Origin: Streptomyces sp. A2-16
GTDB lineage: Bacteria > Actinomycetota > Actinomycetes > Streptomycetales > Streptomycetaceae
Length of the DNA: 64,000 nucleotides
Assembly (NCBI RefSeq): GCF_018128905.1
Contig: NZ_CP063808.1
Span: 2,542,001-2,606,000 of the forward strand
Direction of reading: 5' to 3'
In this document: positions 26,105-34,934 of the stretch, piece by piece
Layout: each line of letters starts with the position of its first letter
Position numbering within the stretch: position 1 is the first letter of the stretch
Notes under the pieces: model-generated
Seen by the model: the letters and a program-made list of their open reading frames with translations, nothing else
What the model was told of the DNA's origin: nothing
Database searches by the model: none
Position numbers and translations under genes: made by a program

Positions 26105-27040
26105 GTGACACTGGTGACCGCGACGCAGCGGTCGGCGCAGGGCGTTGGGCACGCCGAGGGGGACCGTCGCCCGTCCGACCGCGGGGCCTGGTTCCTGGTG
26201 CTGCCCGCGCTGATCCCGATCCTGGTGCTGAGCGTGGGGCCGCTGCTGTACGGGATCCTGCTGGCCTTCACCGACGCCCAGTCGGGCCGGACCCGGGCCA
26301 CGCAGTGGATCGGCGGCCTCAACTTCCAGGACCTGCTGCACGACACCCTGTTCTGGGAGTCGTTCCGGATCGGCCTGGTGTGGGCGGTCGGCGTCACCGT
26401 CCCGCAGTTCCTGCTGGCGCTCGGCCTCGCACTCCTGCTGAACCAGGACCTCAAGCTGCGCTGGCTCGCCCGCGCCCTCGCGATCATCCCCTGGGCCATG
26501 CCCGAGGTCGTCGTCGGCGTGATGTGGCGCCTCGTCTACAACCCGGACGCCGGTGTCCTCAACGAGACGCTGCGCACCCTCGGCCTCGGCGACGGCCGTG
26601 ACTGGCTCAGTGGCCTGTCCACCGCCCTGCCCGCCGTGATCGTCGTCGGCGTCTGGGCCGGGATGCCCCAGACGACGGTCACCCTGCTCGCCGGCCTCCA
26701 GAACACCCCGCGCGAACTCCACGAGGCGGCTTCCATGGACGGCGCGGGCGCCTGGCGCCGGTTCCGCACGGTCACCTGGCCCGCGCTCAGACCCGTCGCG
26801 CTCGCGATCACCGCGCTCAACTTCATCTGGAACTTCAACTCGTTCGCCCTGGTGTACGTGCTGACCAGCGGCGGACCCGGCGGCCGCACCCGTCTGCCCA
26901 TGCTCTTCGCCTACGAAGAGGCCTTCCGCTACGGCCAGTTCGGCTACGCGGCCGCGATGGGCTGTGTGATGGTCGCGGTCGTCTCCGTCCTGCTCGCCCT
27001 GTTCCTCGTGGGCCGCCTGAAGGGAGGTGACGACGCATGA
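26105..27040 (+). CDS. Sugar ABC transporter permease (MalF/UgpA type)
   Basis: A 311-residue membrane permease with about six helices and the EAA loop (LHEAASMDGAGAWRRFRTVTWPALRP) that contacts the ATPase. GTG 26105 is preceded by AAGGAG. First gene of a three-gene importer, overlapping the next by 4 bp (ATGA). Confidence 0.93.
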   Translation: MTLVTATQRSAQGVGHAEGDRRPSDRGAWFLVLPALIPILVLSVGPLLYGILLAFTDAQSGRTRATQWIGGLNFQDLLHDTLFWESFRIGLVWAVGVTVPQFLLALGLALLLNQDLKLRWLARALAIIPWAMPEVVVGVMWRLVYNPDAGVLNETLRTLGLGDGRDWLSGLSTALPAVIVVGVWAGMPQTTVTLLAGLQNTPRELHEAASMDGAGAWRRFRTVTWPALRPVALAITALNFIWNFNSFALVYVLTSGGPGGRTRLPMLFAYEEAFRYGQFGYAAAMGCVMVAVVSVLLALFLVGRLKGGDDA

Positions 27041-27870
27041 GAACCAGTACCTCCGGCCGCGTCGGCCAGTACGCCGCCCTCCTCGCCTATCTCGTCTTCC
27101 TCGCGTTCCCCTTCCTCTGGCTGATCTCCACCGCTTTCAAGTCCCCGCGCGAGCTGGGCAGTCTGCATCCCACCTGGATCCCCCGCCAGCCCACCCTCGA
27201 CAACTTCCGCCAGGCCTTCGACGAACAGCCCCTGCTGCGCGCCGCCGGGAACTCGCTGCTCGCCGCGTTCGCCGCCGCCGTGATCGCCGTACTGATCGCG
27301 ACCCCGCTCGCCTACGTCATGGCCCGCCACCGCACCCGGCTCGGGAAGGCTGCCACGGGCTGGGTGGTGGTCAGCCAGGCGTTCCCGCTGGTGCTGGTGA
27401 TCATCCCGTTGTTCCTGGTGCTCAAGGAGCTACGACTGATCAACTCCCTCGCGGGCCTGGTGATGGTGTACGTCGTGTGGGCGCTGCCGTTCGCGCTGTG
27501 GATGCTCGTCGGATACGTCCGTGCCGTGCCGACGGAGCTGGAGGAGGCGGCCGCCGTCGACGGGGCCGGGCGGCTGCGGACCCTGGTGTCGGTGACCGCG
27601 CCGCTGCTCGCGCCGGGGATCGTGGCGACGGGGCTGTTCGCGTTCATCACCGCGTGGAACGAGTTCTTCTTCGCCCTGGTGCTGCTGAAGACCGCGGACA
27701 AACAGACCCTGCCGGTCGTCCTCACCCACTTCATCGGCGCGGAGGGAGTCGCTGACCTCGGCCCACTGGCGGCCGCCGCCTTCCTCGCCACCCTGCCCTC
27801 GCTGATCATCTTCGCGATCATCCAACGCCGCATCACGGGAGGCATGTTGACCGGGGCGGTGAAGAGCTGA
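27037..27870 (+). CDS. Sugar ABC transporter permease (MalG/UgpE type)
   Basis: A 277-residue second permease with six helices and EAA loop LEEAAAVDGAGRLRTLVSVTAPLLAPG; the C-terminal RRITGGMLTGAVKS is typical of the MalG branch. It overlaps both neighbours by 1-4 bases, showing translational coupling. Confidence 0.93.
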   Translation: MRTSTSGRVGQYAALLAYLVFLAFPFLWLISTAFKSPRELGSLHPTWIPRQPTLDNFRQAFDEQPLLRAAGNSLLAAFAAAVIAVLIATPLAYVMARHRTRLGKAATGWVVVSQAFPLVLVIIPLFLVLKELRLINSLAGLVMVYVVWALPFALWMLVGYVRAVPTELEEAAAVDGAGRLRTLVSVTAPLLAPGIVATGLFAFITAWNEFFFALVLLKTADKQTLPVVLTHFIGAEGVADLGPLAAAAFLATLPSLIIFAIIQRRITGGMLTGAVKS

Positions 27871-29147
27871 TGCGCGCACGGCGGTTCGTGGGAGTCCTCC
27901 TCCTGCTGCTCCTGGCCGGCTGCACCGGCACGAGCGCGCGCGACGACGGCCGGATCACCCTCCGCTTCCAGTCCCTCGCCTGGCAGGAGGAGTCCGTCGC
28001 GGCCAACAAGGAACTCGTGAAGGAGTGGAACGCGACCCACCCCGGCGTCGAGGTCGAGTACGTACAGGGGAGTTGGGACAGTGTGCACGATCAGCTGCTC
28101 ACCTCCTTCGAGGGCGGCGAGGCGCCCGACATCATCCACGACGCCACCGACGACCTCGCGGACTTCGCCTACGGCGGCTATCTCGCGAACCTCGAGAACC
28201 TGCTGCCCCGGCGTCTCACGTCGGACATCCCGCAGCGGAGTTGGGACACCGCCACCTTCGGCGACGGCGTCTACGGCGTGCCCTTCCTGCAGGAACCCCG
28301 CGTGCTGATCGCCAACGCCGAGTGGCTGAAGGACTCCGGCGTGCGGATCCCCACCCCCGAACACCCCTGGAGCTGGGCCGAGTTCCGGGACATCACCGCA
28401 AGGCTCAGCGGGGACGGAAAGTACGGAGTGGCCTGGCCGCTGAAGGAACCCGTCTCCGCGACCCTCAACCTGTCGCTGTCGGCGGGCGGCCGGCTCTTCC
28501 ACCGGGGAGCCGACGGAAAGGTCACCATCCGCTTCGAGAAGCCCGACGAGACCGTGCCCCGCACCATCCACGACCAGGCGAACACCGACCACAGCGCCTC
28601 GCCCACCACGCTCGGCAGCGGCGGCTCCGACACCCTGCCCGGTTTCTTCGGCGGCAAGTACGCGATGGTCCCGCTCGGGTTCTCCTACCGTCAGCAGATC
28701 GCACAGCAGGCGCCGAAGGGCTTCGCATGGCAGGTGCTGCCCGCCCCGGCCGGCGCCGAGGGGCTCACCCAGGGAGTCAGCCCGCAGACTCTGTCCGTCG
28801 CCGAGGACAGCCCGCACAAGAAGGAGGCCGCCGCGTTCATCGACTTCCTTCTCCAGCCGAAGAACATGGTCCGGCTGGCGCTGGGGGACTGGATGCTGCC
28901 CACCGGAACCGAGGCCCTGAAGGACCCCGCCCTGCGCACCGCGAAGGACGGTTGGGCCACCGGTACCGCCCTCGCCTCCCGGCTGAGCCCGGCGCCCGCG
29001 CAGTCCGTCCGGGGCTATCCGGAGTGGAAGGACAAGGTCGCCACCCCCGCCTTCCAGGAGTACTACAGCGGTGCGATCGGCCTCGGTGAGCTGCGCAAAC
29101 GGCTGGTGGACGACGGGAACCGGGTGCTCGCCCGCTACCAGCGCTGA
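27870..29147 (+). CDS. Sugar-binding lipoprotein of the ABC importer
   Basis: A 425-residue extracellular solute-binding protein, family 1. Type II signal peptide with lipobox LLAGC (Cys about residue 17), then ITLRFQSLAWQEE and the domain pattern of maltose/trehalose-type binders. It is the last gene of the operon, after the permeases, whereas most Streptomyces sugar operons put it first. No ATP-binding gene is present; in Streptomyces the shared MsiK ATPase normally serves such importers. Its stop codon (29145-29147) abuts the erm leader promoter. Confidence 0.93.
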   Translation: MRARRFVGVLLLLLLAGCTGTSARDDGRITLRFQSLAWQEESVAANKELVKEWNATHPGVEVEYVQGSWDSVHDQLLTSFEGGEAPDIIHDATDDLADFAYGGYLANLENLLPRRLTSDIPQRSWDTATFGDGVYGVPFLQEPRVLIANAEWLKDSGVRIPTPEHPWSWAEFRDITARLSGDGKYGVAWPLKEPVSATLNLSLSAGGRLFHRGADGKVTIRFEKPDETVPRTIHDQANTDHSASPTTLGSGGSDTLPGFFGGKYAMVPLGFSYRQQIAQQAPKGFAWQVLPAPAGAEGLTQGVSPQTLSVAEDSPHKKEAAAFIDFLLQPKNMVRLALGDWMLPTGTEALKDPALRTAKDGWATGTALASRLSPAPAQSVRGYPEWKDKVATPAFQEYYSGAIGLGELRKRLVDDGNRVLARYQR

Positions 29148-29191
29148 AAACCGGTTGCCCGGGCGGGACGCCGCGCCCTAACGTCCCGTCC
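29147..29191 (+). promoter_or_regulatory. erm leader promoter, WblC/WhiB7-like
   Basis: TTGCCC (29155-29160), 18-bp spacer, TAACGT (29179-29184), then 7 nt to the GTG of the leader ORF. AAAA at 29147-29150 sits just upstream of the -35. An A/T-rich tract next to the -35 is the hallmark of promoters activated by WhiB7/WblC, a factor known to control erm genes in actinobacteria. The factor assignment is inference. Confidence 0.6.
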
Positions 29192-29311
29192 GTGGCAGCG
29201 AACAACGCGATCTCCTTCTCCGGTCTCGGCCGGGGCTGTGCGCATTCCCAGCGGAAGCGCCGTGGCCCCGGAGCCCTGACCGGTCCCGGGAGCCACGCCC
29301 GCCGCCGCTGA
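29192..29311 (+). CDS. Leader peptide of the erm attenuator (39 aa)
   Basis: A GTG-started ORF of 39 codons ([16 protein letters not shown]..., ending SHARRR) placed exactly where transcription should begin, hence a leaderless mRNA. It lies 99 bp ahead of erm. Inducible erm genes are commonly controlled by ribosome stalling in such leaders. The basic, Arg-rich C-terminal half is compatible with stalling in the exit tunnel. Part of the ORF (CCGGGGC ... GCCCCGG) can form its own stem, giving an alternative structure. Confidence 0.65.
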   Translation: MAANNAISFSGLGRGCAHSQRKRRGPGALTGPGSHARRR

Positions 29312-29347
29312 TCACCCGCGGCCCGGTTCGTCCCGCACACACTCTCC

Positions 29348-29397
29348 TGTCTTCCGGTCAGGGCCTTCGTCTGCCCTCCCTCCCCTTCCGGAAGACA
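29348..29397 (+). promoter_or_regulatory. Attenuator hairpin sequestering the erm ribosome site
   Basis: Perfect 10-bp inverted repeat, TGTCTTCCGG (29348-29357) with CCGGAAGACA (29388-29397), enclosing a smaller AGGGC/GCCCT stem (29360-29377). The right arm ends on the first A of the erm Shine-Dalgarno AAGGA (29397-29401), so folding should block or at least crowd ribosome entry. Release upon leader-ribosome stalling is inferred. Confidence 0.6.
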
Positions 29398-29410
29398 AGG
29401 ACCGCAGGCC

Positions 29411-30187
29411 ATGGCCCGCCCCACGCACGTCTCTCGCGCGCTCTCGCAGAACTTCCTCACCGATCGCACGGCGGCGGCCCGGCTCGCCAGGCTCGCCGTA
29501 CCGCACCCGAAAGCGGGGCTCGTCCTCGAAGTCGGCGCCGGCAAAGGCGCGTTGACCGAGCTGCTCGCCCCGCGCTGCCGTCGGCTCCTCGCCTACGAGA
29601 TCGACGAACGGCTCGTCCCGCAGCTCGACGCCCGCTTTCGCTCCGCATCCCAGGTCCAGGTCGTCGCGGGGGACTTCCTCGCCGCGCGCCCACCCCGGAC
29701 GCCGTTCTCGGTCGCGGGGAACGTGCCCTTCTCCCGGACGGCCGCCATCGTGCACTGGTGTCTGACGGCCCCGGCACTCACCGACGCGACACTCCTCACG
29801 CAGCTGGAGTACGCCCGCAAGCGCACGGGGGACTACGGGAGGTGGACTTCTCTGACCGTTCTGAGCTGGCCCCGGTACGAGTGGCGTCTGGTGGGGCGGG
29901 TCGGACGGCACGGCTTCCGGCCCGTGCCGCGGGTGGACGCGGGCATCCTCCGGATCGAGCGCCGCCGCACCCCGCTCCTCGACCCGGCCGCACTGAGTGG
30001 CTGGCGGCACCTGGTCGAGCTCGGCTTCTCGGGGGTCGGCGGTTCCTTGCACGCCTCTCTGTGCCGGGCCCACCCCCGGCGCCGGGTGGACGCGGCCTTC
30101 CGGGGCGCCGGTGTCGACCGGGCCGTACTCGTGGGAGAGGTGTCGCCCGACCGGTGGCTGCGGCTGCACGAGGGGCTGGAGGCGTGA
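29411..30187 (+). CDS. erm: 23S rRNA adenine-N6 methyltransferase (Erm)
   Basis: A 258-residue rRNA methyltransferase that modifies the A2058 region of 23S rRNA and so protects against macrolides, lincosamides and possibly streptogramin B. Features: LSQNFLTDR near the N-terminus, SAM motif EVGAGKG (40-46), EIDERL, and catalytic motif IV N104-V-P-F (NVPFSRT) typical of actinomycete Erm proteins. The ATG at 29411 has AAGGA 9 bp upstream. The neighbour is mgt, the same pairing as lrm-mgt of S. lividans, which suggests a monomethylating Lrm-type enzyme, though mono- versus dimethylation cannot be read from sequence. Confidence 0.94.
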   Translation: MARPTHVSRALSQNFLTDRTAAARLARLAVPHPKAGLVLEVGAGKGALTELLAPRCRRLLAYEIDERLVPQLDARFRSASQVQVVAGDFLAARPPRTPFSVAGNVPFSRTAAIVHWCLTAPALTDATLLTQLEYARKRTGDYGRWTSLTVLSWPRYEWRLVGRVGRHGFRPVPRVDAGILRIERRRTPLLDPAALSGWRHLVELGFSGVGGSLHASLCRAHPRRRVDAAFRGAGVDRAVLVGEVSPDRWLRLHEGLEA

Positions 30188-30203
30188 GAAGGACTCCAAC
30201 AAC

Positions 30204-30240
30204 TTGCACGAGACGTCTCGTCTCGTTTAACGTTGCCGAC
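30204..30240 (+). promoter_or_regulatory. mgt promoter with overlapping palindromic operator
   Basis: TTGCAC (30204-30209), 18-bp spacer, TAACGT (30228-30233), 7 nt to the mgt ATG: the same geometry as the erm leader promoter. The spacer and -35 edge are covered by a perfect 14-bp palindrome ACGAGACGTCTCGT (30208-30221), followed by another CTCGT. A repressor bound there would block RNA polymerase; its identity is unknown. Confidence 0.6.
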
Positions 30241-31434
30241 ATGACCCCTCGCTCGCACATCGCCATGTTCTCCGTCGCCGCCCACGGCCACGTGAACCCC
30301 AGCCTGGAAGTGATCCGCGAGCTCGTGGCGCGCGGGCACCGGGTCACGTACGCCATCCCGCCCCTGTTCGCCCGGAAGGTCGCCGAGACCGGCGCCGAGC
30401 CGAAGCTCTGGAACTCCACGCTTCCCGGGCCCGACGACGACCCCGCGGCTTGGGGTTCCGAACTCCTGGACCACGTGGAGATCTTTCTCGCCGACGCGAT
30501 GCAGGCCCTGCCGCAGCTCGCCGAGGCCTACGACGGCGACGAACCGGATCTCGTCCTGCACGACATCGCCGCCTACCCGGCCCGGATCCTCGCCCACCGC
30601 TGGGGCGTCCCGGCGATCTCCCTCTCACCGAACCTCGTCGCCTGGCAGGGCTACGAGGAGGAGGTCGCCGAGCCGATGTGGGCCGAGCCGAAGCGCACCG
30701 AACGGGGGCAGGCCTACTACGCCCGGTTCCAGGGCTGGCTGGAGGAGAACGGGATCGCCCTGCACCCCGACCCCTTCGTCGGCCGCCCCGACCGCTCCCT
30801 CGTCCTGATCCCCAGGGTGCTTCAGCCGAACGCCGACCGGGTCGACGAGAGCGTGTACACCTTCGTCGGCGCCTGCCAGGGGGACCGCGGCTCCCAGGGG
30901 GACTGGCAGCGGCCGGCCGCTGCCGAGAAGGTGGTGCTCGTCTCGCTCGGATCCTCCTTCACCAAGCGGCCCGACTTCTACCGGGAGTGCGTCAGGGCAT
31001 TCGCCGACCTCCCCGGCTGGCACCTCGTGCTCCAGATCGGCAAACACGTGGATCCGGCCGAGCTGGGCGCCGTACCGGACAACGTCGAAGTGCATTCCTG
31101 GGTACCGCAGTTGGCCATCCTCGGGCAGGCCGACCTGTTCGTCACGCACGCCGGTGCGGGCGGCAGCCAGGAGGGACTGGCGACCGCCACGCCGATGATC
31201 GCCGTACCGCAGGCCGTGGACCAGTTCGGCAACGCGGACATGCTCCAGGCGTGCGGGGTCGCCCGCCGGATCGACACCGAGGAGGCGACCGCGCAGGTGC
31301 TGCGGGAGGCCGCCCTCGCGCTCGTCGACGACCCCGAGGCCGCCCGCAGGCTCAAGGAGATCCAGGCCGGGATGGCCCAGGAGGGCGGCACCCGCAGGGC
31401 GGCCGATCTCATCGAGGCACACCTGCGCGCATGA
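30241..31434 (+). CDS. mgt: Macrolide glycosyltransferase (Mgt/OleD type)
   Basis: A 397-residue GT-B enzyme of the MGT family that inactivates macrolides by transferring glucose from UDP-glucose to the desosamine-type sugar 2'-OH. N-terminus [20 protein letters not shown], acceptor-domain catalytic His in AAHGH, donor motif [32 protein letters not shown]. It lies 53 bp after erm but has its own promoter, is probably leaderless, and ends at a perfect 14-bp terminator. With erm it forms a two-layer resistance unit: target protection plus drug modification. Confidence 0.93.
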   Translation: MTPRSHIAMFSVAAHGHVNPSLEVIRELVARGHRVTYAIPPLFARKVAETGAEPKLWNSTLPGPDDDPAAWGSELLDHVEIFLADAMQALPQLAEAYDGDEPDLVLHDIAAYPARILAHRWGVPAISLSPNLVAWQGYEEEVAEPMWAEPKRTERGQAYYARFQGWLEENGIALHPDPFVGRPDRSLVLIPRVLQPNADRVDESVYTFVGACQGDRGSQGDWQRPAAAEKVVLVSLGSSFTKRPDFYRECVRAFADLPGWHLVLQIGKHVDPAELGAVPDNVEVHSWVPQLAILGQADLFVTHAGAGGSQEGLATATPMIAVPQAVDQFGNADMLQACGVARRIDTEEATAQVLREAALALVDDPEAARRLKEIQAGMAQEGGTRRAADLIEAHLRA

Positions 31435-31436
31435 GA

Positions 31437-31473
31437 GAGGGCCCGTTGGCACCCCGGTCGCCAACGGGCCCTC
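31437..31473. terminator. Bidirectional terminator after mgt
   Basis: Perfect 14-bp stem, GAGGGCCCGTTGGC (31437-31450) with 31460-31473, 9-nt loop, followed by GGTAAAA; it lies between convergent mgt and the MMPL gene. Confidence 0.9.
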
Positions 31474-31508
31474 GGTAAAAGGGGGTTCAGCCTCGCCGTG
31501 CAGAGGGC

Positions 31509-33773
31509 TCAGACCCTCAGCGGCTCACCCTCGTCGTCCCGTGCCGCGGGCGCCACCACGGCGTCCGCGGCCTCGTCGTGGGTGAGGTCGGGCAGCCGGT
31601 TCAGCCACTTCGGCAGGTACCAGTTGCGCTCGCCGAGCAGCGCCATGACCGCCGGGAGCAGCACGCCCCGGATGATGGTCGCGTCGATGAGCACCGCGGC
31701 CGCCAGGCCCACACCCATCTGCTTCATGGACTGCATGGACAGCGTTCCGAAGATCGCGAACACGGCGACCATGATGACGGCGGCACTGGTGACGACACCG
31801 GCCGTGGTGACCACGCCGTGCTGGATCGCGTCCTTCGTCGTACGGCCCCGCAGTCGCGCCTCGCGGATCCGCGAGACCACGAACACGTGGTAGTCCATCG
31901 ACAGACCGAACAGGATCACGAAGAGGAACAGCGGCAGCCAGGTGATGATGGCGCCGACCCCCTCGGCGCCCACCAGGGACGCCCCCCAGCCGTGCTGGAA
32001 GACCGCGACGAGGATGCCGTAGGCGGCGCCCACCGACAGCAGGTTGAGCACGATCGAGGTGATCGCGACGGTCAGCGAGCGGAACGACAGCAGCATCAGC
32101 ACGAAGGCGAAGACCACGACGAACGCGAAGACCGGGACGACCGCTCCGGTCAGCTGGTCGTTGAAGTCCTTGGAGCCCGCGACCTGTCCGGTGATCGGCG
32201 CCTGAAGACCGTCGACCTTGCCGAGCGTGGCCGGACGCACCTCGTCGCGCAGCTTGTCCAGGCTCTGACCGGCCTTGTCGAAGTCGGAGCCGCCCACCAG
32301 CGGGACGTACACGAAGGCGAGGTTCTGCGCGTCGTGCAGCTTGATCTCGACCGGGCCGCGCGAGGCGCCCGAGGAGATCGCCCGCTCCTTGAACTCGGCC
32401 AGCGCACCGGTGACTTCGGGGGAGTTGATGTCGGCGGCCTTGACGACCACCTCGGCCGGCTCGGAACCGCCGGGGAAGGCGTCGTTGACCCGGTTGTACG
32501 TCTGCACGATCGGCAGCGAGTCGCCGAACTCCTGGTCCAGGGTGAGGTTCTGGGTCTTCATGCCGAGCGCGGGTGCCGCGATGGCGAGCAGTGCGCCGGC
32601 CGCGACCACGACCGAGACGACCGGCTTGGCGAGGACGCCCTTCAGCACGGCGGTCCAGAACCGGCTCTCCCGGTTGCCGGCCCGCTTGCGGCGCAGCCGG
32701 CTCTCCGGGTGCAGGTAGGGGATCTTGCCCTTCTCGACCCGCTCGCCAAGGAGCGACAGCAGCGCGGGCAGCACGGTCACGGAACCGACCATGGCGACCG
32801 CCACGACCATCAGCGAGGCCAGGCCCATCGCCTCGAACTCGGCGAGCCCGGTGAACAGCATGCCCGCCATCGCCACGCACACCGTGACACCGGAGACGAT
32901 GATCGCGCGGCCGCTGGTGGCCGCCGCGATCCTCAGCGCGGTCTGCGAGTCCCGTCCGGCCTGCCGCTCCTCGCGCTCACGGCGCAGGTAGAACAGGCAG
33001 TAGTCGACGCCCACGGCCAGACCGACCAGCAGCATCACCGAGTTGGCGGTGTCGCTCATCGGCATCACATGGCTGACGATGCCCATCAGGCCCATCGTCG
33101 CCATGATCGCGCTGACGGCGAGCAGCACCGGCAGCAGGGCCGCGACCAGCGCGCCGAAGGCGATGAGCAGGATGCCGAGGGCCACCGGGACCGCGGAGAG
33201 CTCGGCCTTCTCGAAGTCGTCGCCGAACGCGTCGGAGAACGTCTTCATCATGCTGGCGCCGCCGATCTCCTCGATCCGCAGCGACCCGTGCTCCTTCTGC
33301 ACTCCCTCGACCGCCTTCAGCACCGGCTCGACCCGGTCACCGGCGGTGTCCGCCTCGCCGCGCATGTCGAACTGCACGAGCGCGCTGCGGCCGTCCTTCG
33401 AGATCGTGTTCGTGTCGTACGGCGACGTCACGTCCGTGACCTTGCCGGTGCCCTCGACCGCCTTCATCACCGCGGCGACGGCGGCCCTGAAGTCGGCGTC
33501 GGTTGCCTTGCCGCCGGCGCCCTTGGCCTGGATCAGCACCGTCTCGCCGGCGGGCTCCTCGATCCCGGCGTCCTCGATGATCTTCGCGGCGGTGTGGGTC
33601 TCGCCCTTCAGCTGGTCGCTGTCCTTGACGTCGACCCGGCCGGCCGCCGAGCCGAGTCCCATGGCCAGGACGACGAACAGCACCCAGATGCCGACGGCAG
33701 CCCATCGGTGCCGTGCGCTCCAGCCGCCGGCCCTGGCGGCCAGGCCACGCACCCTTGTGTCTCCGTTCCCCAT
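31509..33773 (-). CDS. MMPL-family RND transporter
   Basis: A 754-residue transporter with twelve predicted helices in two repeats. N-terminal helix WAAVGIWVLFVVLAMGLGSAAG, large loop with PYDTNTISKDGRSALVQF, then the signature GLAVGVDYCLFYLRREREERQAG; second half matches with FGLSMDYHVFVVSRIREA. The C-terminus is Ala/Asp-rich and cytoplasmic. It is closer to the lipid/antibiotic exporters common in Streptomyces than to the MMPL protein at 9461. Convergent with mgt; no regulator is adjacent. Confidence 0.93.
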   Translation of the reverse strand: MGNGDTRVRGLAARAGGWSARHRWAAVGIWVLFVVLAMGLGSAAGRVDVKDSDQLKGETHTAAKIIEDAGIEEPAGETVLIQAKGAGGKATDADFRAAVAAVMKAVEGTGKVTDVTSPYDTNTISKDGRSALVQFDMRGEADTAGDRVEPVLKAVEGVQKEHGSLRIEEIGGASMMKTFSDAFGDDFEKAELSAVPVALGILLIAFGALVAALLPVLLAVSAIMATMGLMGIVSHVMPMSDTANSVMLLVGLAVGVDYCLFYLRREREERQAGRDSQTALRIAAATSGRAIIVSGVTVCVAMAGMLFTGLAEFEAMGLASLMVVAVAMVGSVTVLPALLSLLGERVEKGKIPYLHPESRLRRKRAGNRESRFWTAVLKGVLAKPVVSVVVAAGALLAIAAPALGMKTQNLTLDQEFGDSLPIVQTYNRVNDAFPGGSEPAEVVVKAADINSPEVTGALAEFKERAISSGASRGPVEIKLHDAQNLAFVYVPLVGGSDFDKAGQSLDKLRDEVRPATLGKVDGLQAPITGQVAGSKDFNDQLTGAVVPVFAFVVVFAFVLMLLSFRSLTVAITSIVLNLLSVGAAYGILVAVFQHGWGASLVGAEGVGAIITWLPLFLFVILFGLSMDYHVFVVSRIREARLRGRTTKDAIQHGVVTTAGVVTSAAVIMVAVFAIFGTLSMQSMKQMGVGLAAAVLIDATIIRGVLLPAVMALLGERNWYLPKWLNRLPDLTHDEAADAVVAPAARDDEGEPLRV

Positions 33774-34007
33774 GACGGGCTTGCCCCCTCAAAAGCGGTG
33801 GCAGCCCCCTGCCGCCACCTCTCGCTTCGAAGGTATGAGCTGGATAAACCTCTCTCGTCGTGCTGTCCGGTGAAGTGCGGGGGCCACCGGCTCCTCCCAA
33901 GGGACCGCGCGGCCTCCGTACTGGGGAGGATCGTGACCCTTACATCTAATGGACCTTGTGCGGGGCGGTGATCGGGGTCCGGGGGAGCGCCGTCCTAGGG
34001 TGTGCGT

Positions 34008-34556
34008 ATGACGACGACGTACGCGGCGCTGCTGCGCGGAATCAACGTCGGCGGAAGCAGGAAGGTCCCCATGGCCGACCTGCGCACGCTGATGGAAGGC
34101 CTCGGCCACGACGGTGTACGCAGCTACCTCCAGAGCGGCCAGGCAGTGTTCACGGCCGACCACGGCGACGAGGACTCCCTGGCCGCCGAGCTCACGGACG
34201 CGATCGAGAAGCGCTTCGGCTTCACCGTCGACGTGATCGTCCGCGACCACGCCTACCTCAAGGCCGTCGCCGACAACTGCCCGTTTCCAGCTGCCGAGTT
34301 GGAAGGCAAGCAGCTGCACGTCACCTACTTCTCCGCCCCCGTCGACGAGGACCGCTTCGCGGAGATCGACCAAGCCGCACACCTCCCCGAGGAGTTCCGC
34401 CTCGGCGACCGCGCCCTGTACCTCTACGCCCCGAACGGCCTCGGCCGCTCCAAGCTCGCCGAGCACCTGTCCAAGCCCCGGCTGAACAAGGGCGTGATCG
34501 CCACCAGCCGCAACTGGAACACCGTCGTCAAGCTGGTGGAGATGACGGGTGAGTGA
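34008..34556 (+). CDS. DUF1697 family protein
   Basis: A 182-residue protein with the family start YAALLRGINVGGSRKVPMADLR, the block YLQSGQAVF, and the C-terminal KGVIATSRNWNTVVKLVEM signature (typically TxRNWxT). Function of the family is unknown; the fold is ferredoxin-like. ATG 34008 is preferred to a GTG two codons earlier: TAGGGT (33996-34001) lies 6 nt upstream, indicating a leaderless mRNA. It overlaps the next gene by 8 bp. Confidence 0.87.
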   Translation: MTTTYAALLRGINVGGSRKVPMADLRTLMEGLGHDGVRSYLQSGQAVFTADHGDEDSLAAELTDAIEKRFGFTVDVIVRDHAYLKAVADNCPFPAAELEGKQLHVTYFSAPVDEDRFAEIDQAAHLPEEFRLGDRALYLYAPNGLGRSKLAEHLSKPRLNKGVIATSRNWNTVVKLVEMTGE

Positions 34557-34914
34557 CCGCGACCCCGCCGTGGAGGCCGCCGTCCGGGGCGAGTTGCGTC
34601 TCCTCGACCCCGAGGTCCGCGCCTCGCCCGAGCAGGTGGGCGCGCTGCTGCACCCCGAGTTCCACGAGTTCGGCGCGTCCGGGCGGCACTGGGACCGGGT
34701 GTCGATCATCGCCGCCCTCGCCGGGGCCACGGACCGGGAGGCCGCCCCGATCGTGGCATCCGGGATGAAGGGGGTCCGGCTCGCGCCGGACGTCGTCCAC
34801 CTCACCTTCGAGACCGAGCACAACGGCAGCCGGGCGCACCGCAGTTCACTGTGGCGGCATACGTCCGGCGGGTGGCTGCTGTACTTCCACCAGGCGACGC
34901 CGTTCGCACCCTGA
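34549..34914 (+). CDS. NTF2-like / DUF4440 protein
   Basis: A 121-residue single-domain protein of the SnoaL/NTF2-like superfamily: LRLLDPEVRASPEQVGALLHPEFHEFGASGRHWDR then LTFETE and RSSLWRHTSGGWLLYFHQATPF, the usual cone-shaped alpha+beta pattern. It is translationally coupled to the DUF1697 gene. Small-molecule binding or hydrolysis is typical, but no specific role can be given. Confidence 0.8.
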   Translation: MSDRDPAVEAAVRGELRLLDPEVRASPEQVGALLHPEFHEFGASGRHWDRVSIIAALAGATDREAAPIVASGMKGVRLAPDVVHLTFETEHNGSRAHRSSLWRHTSGGWLLYFHQATPFAP

Positions 34915-34934
34915 CGGTGTGCGAGGCTCCTCCC

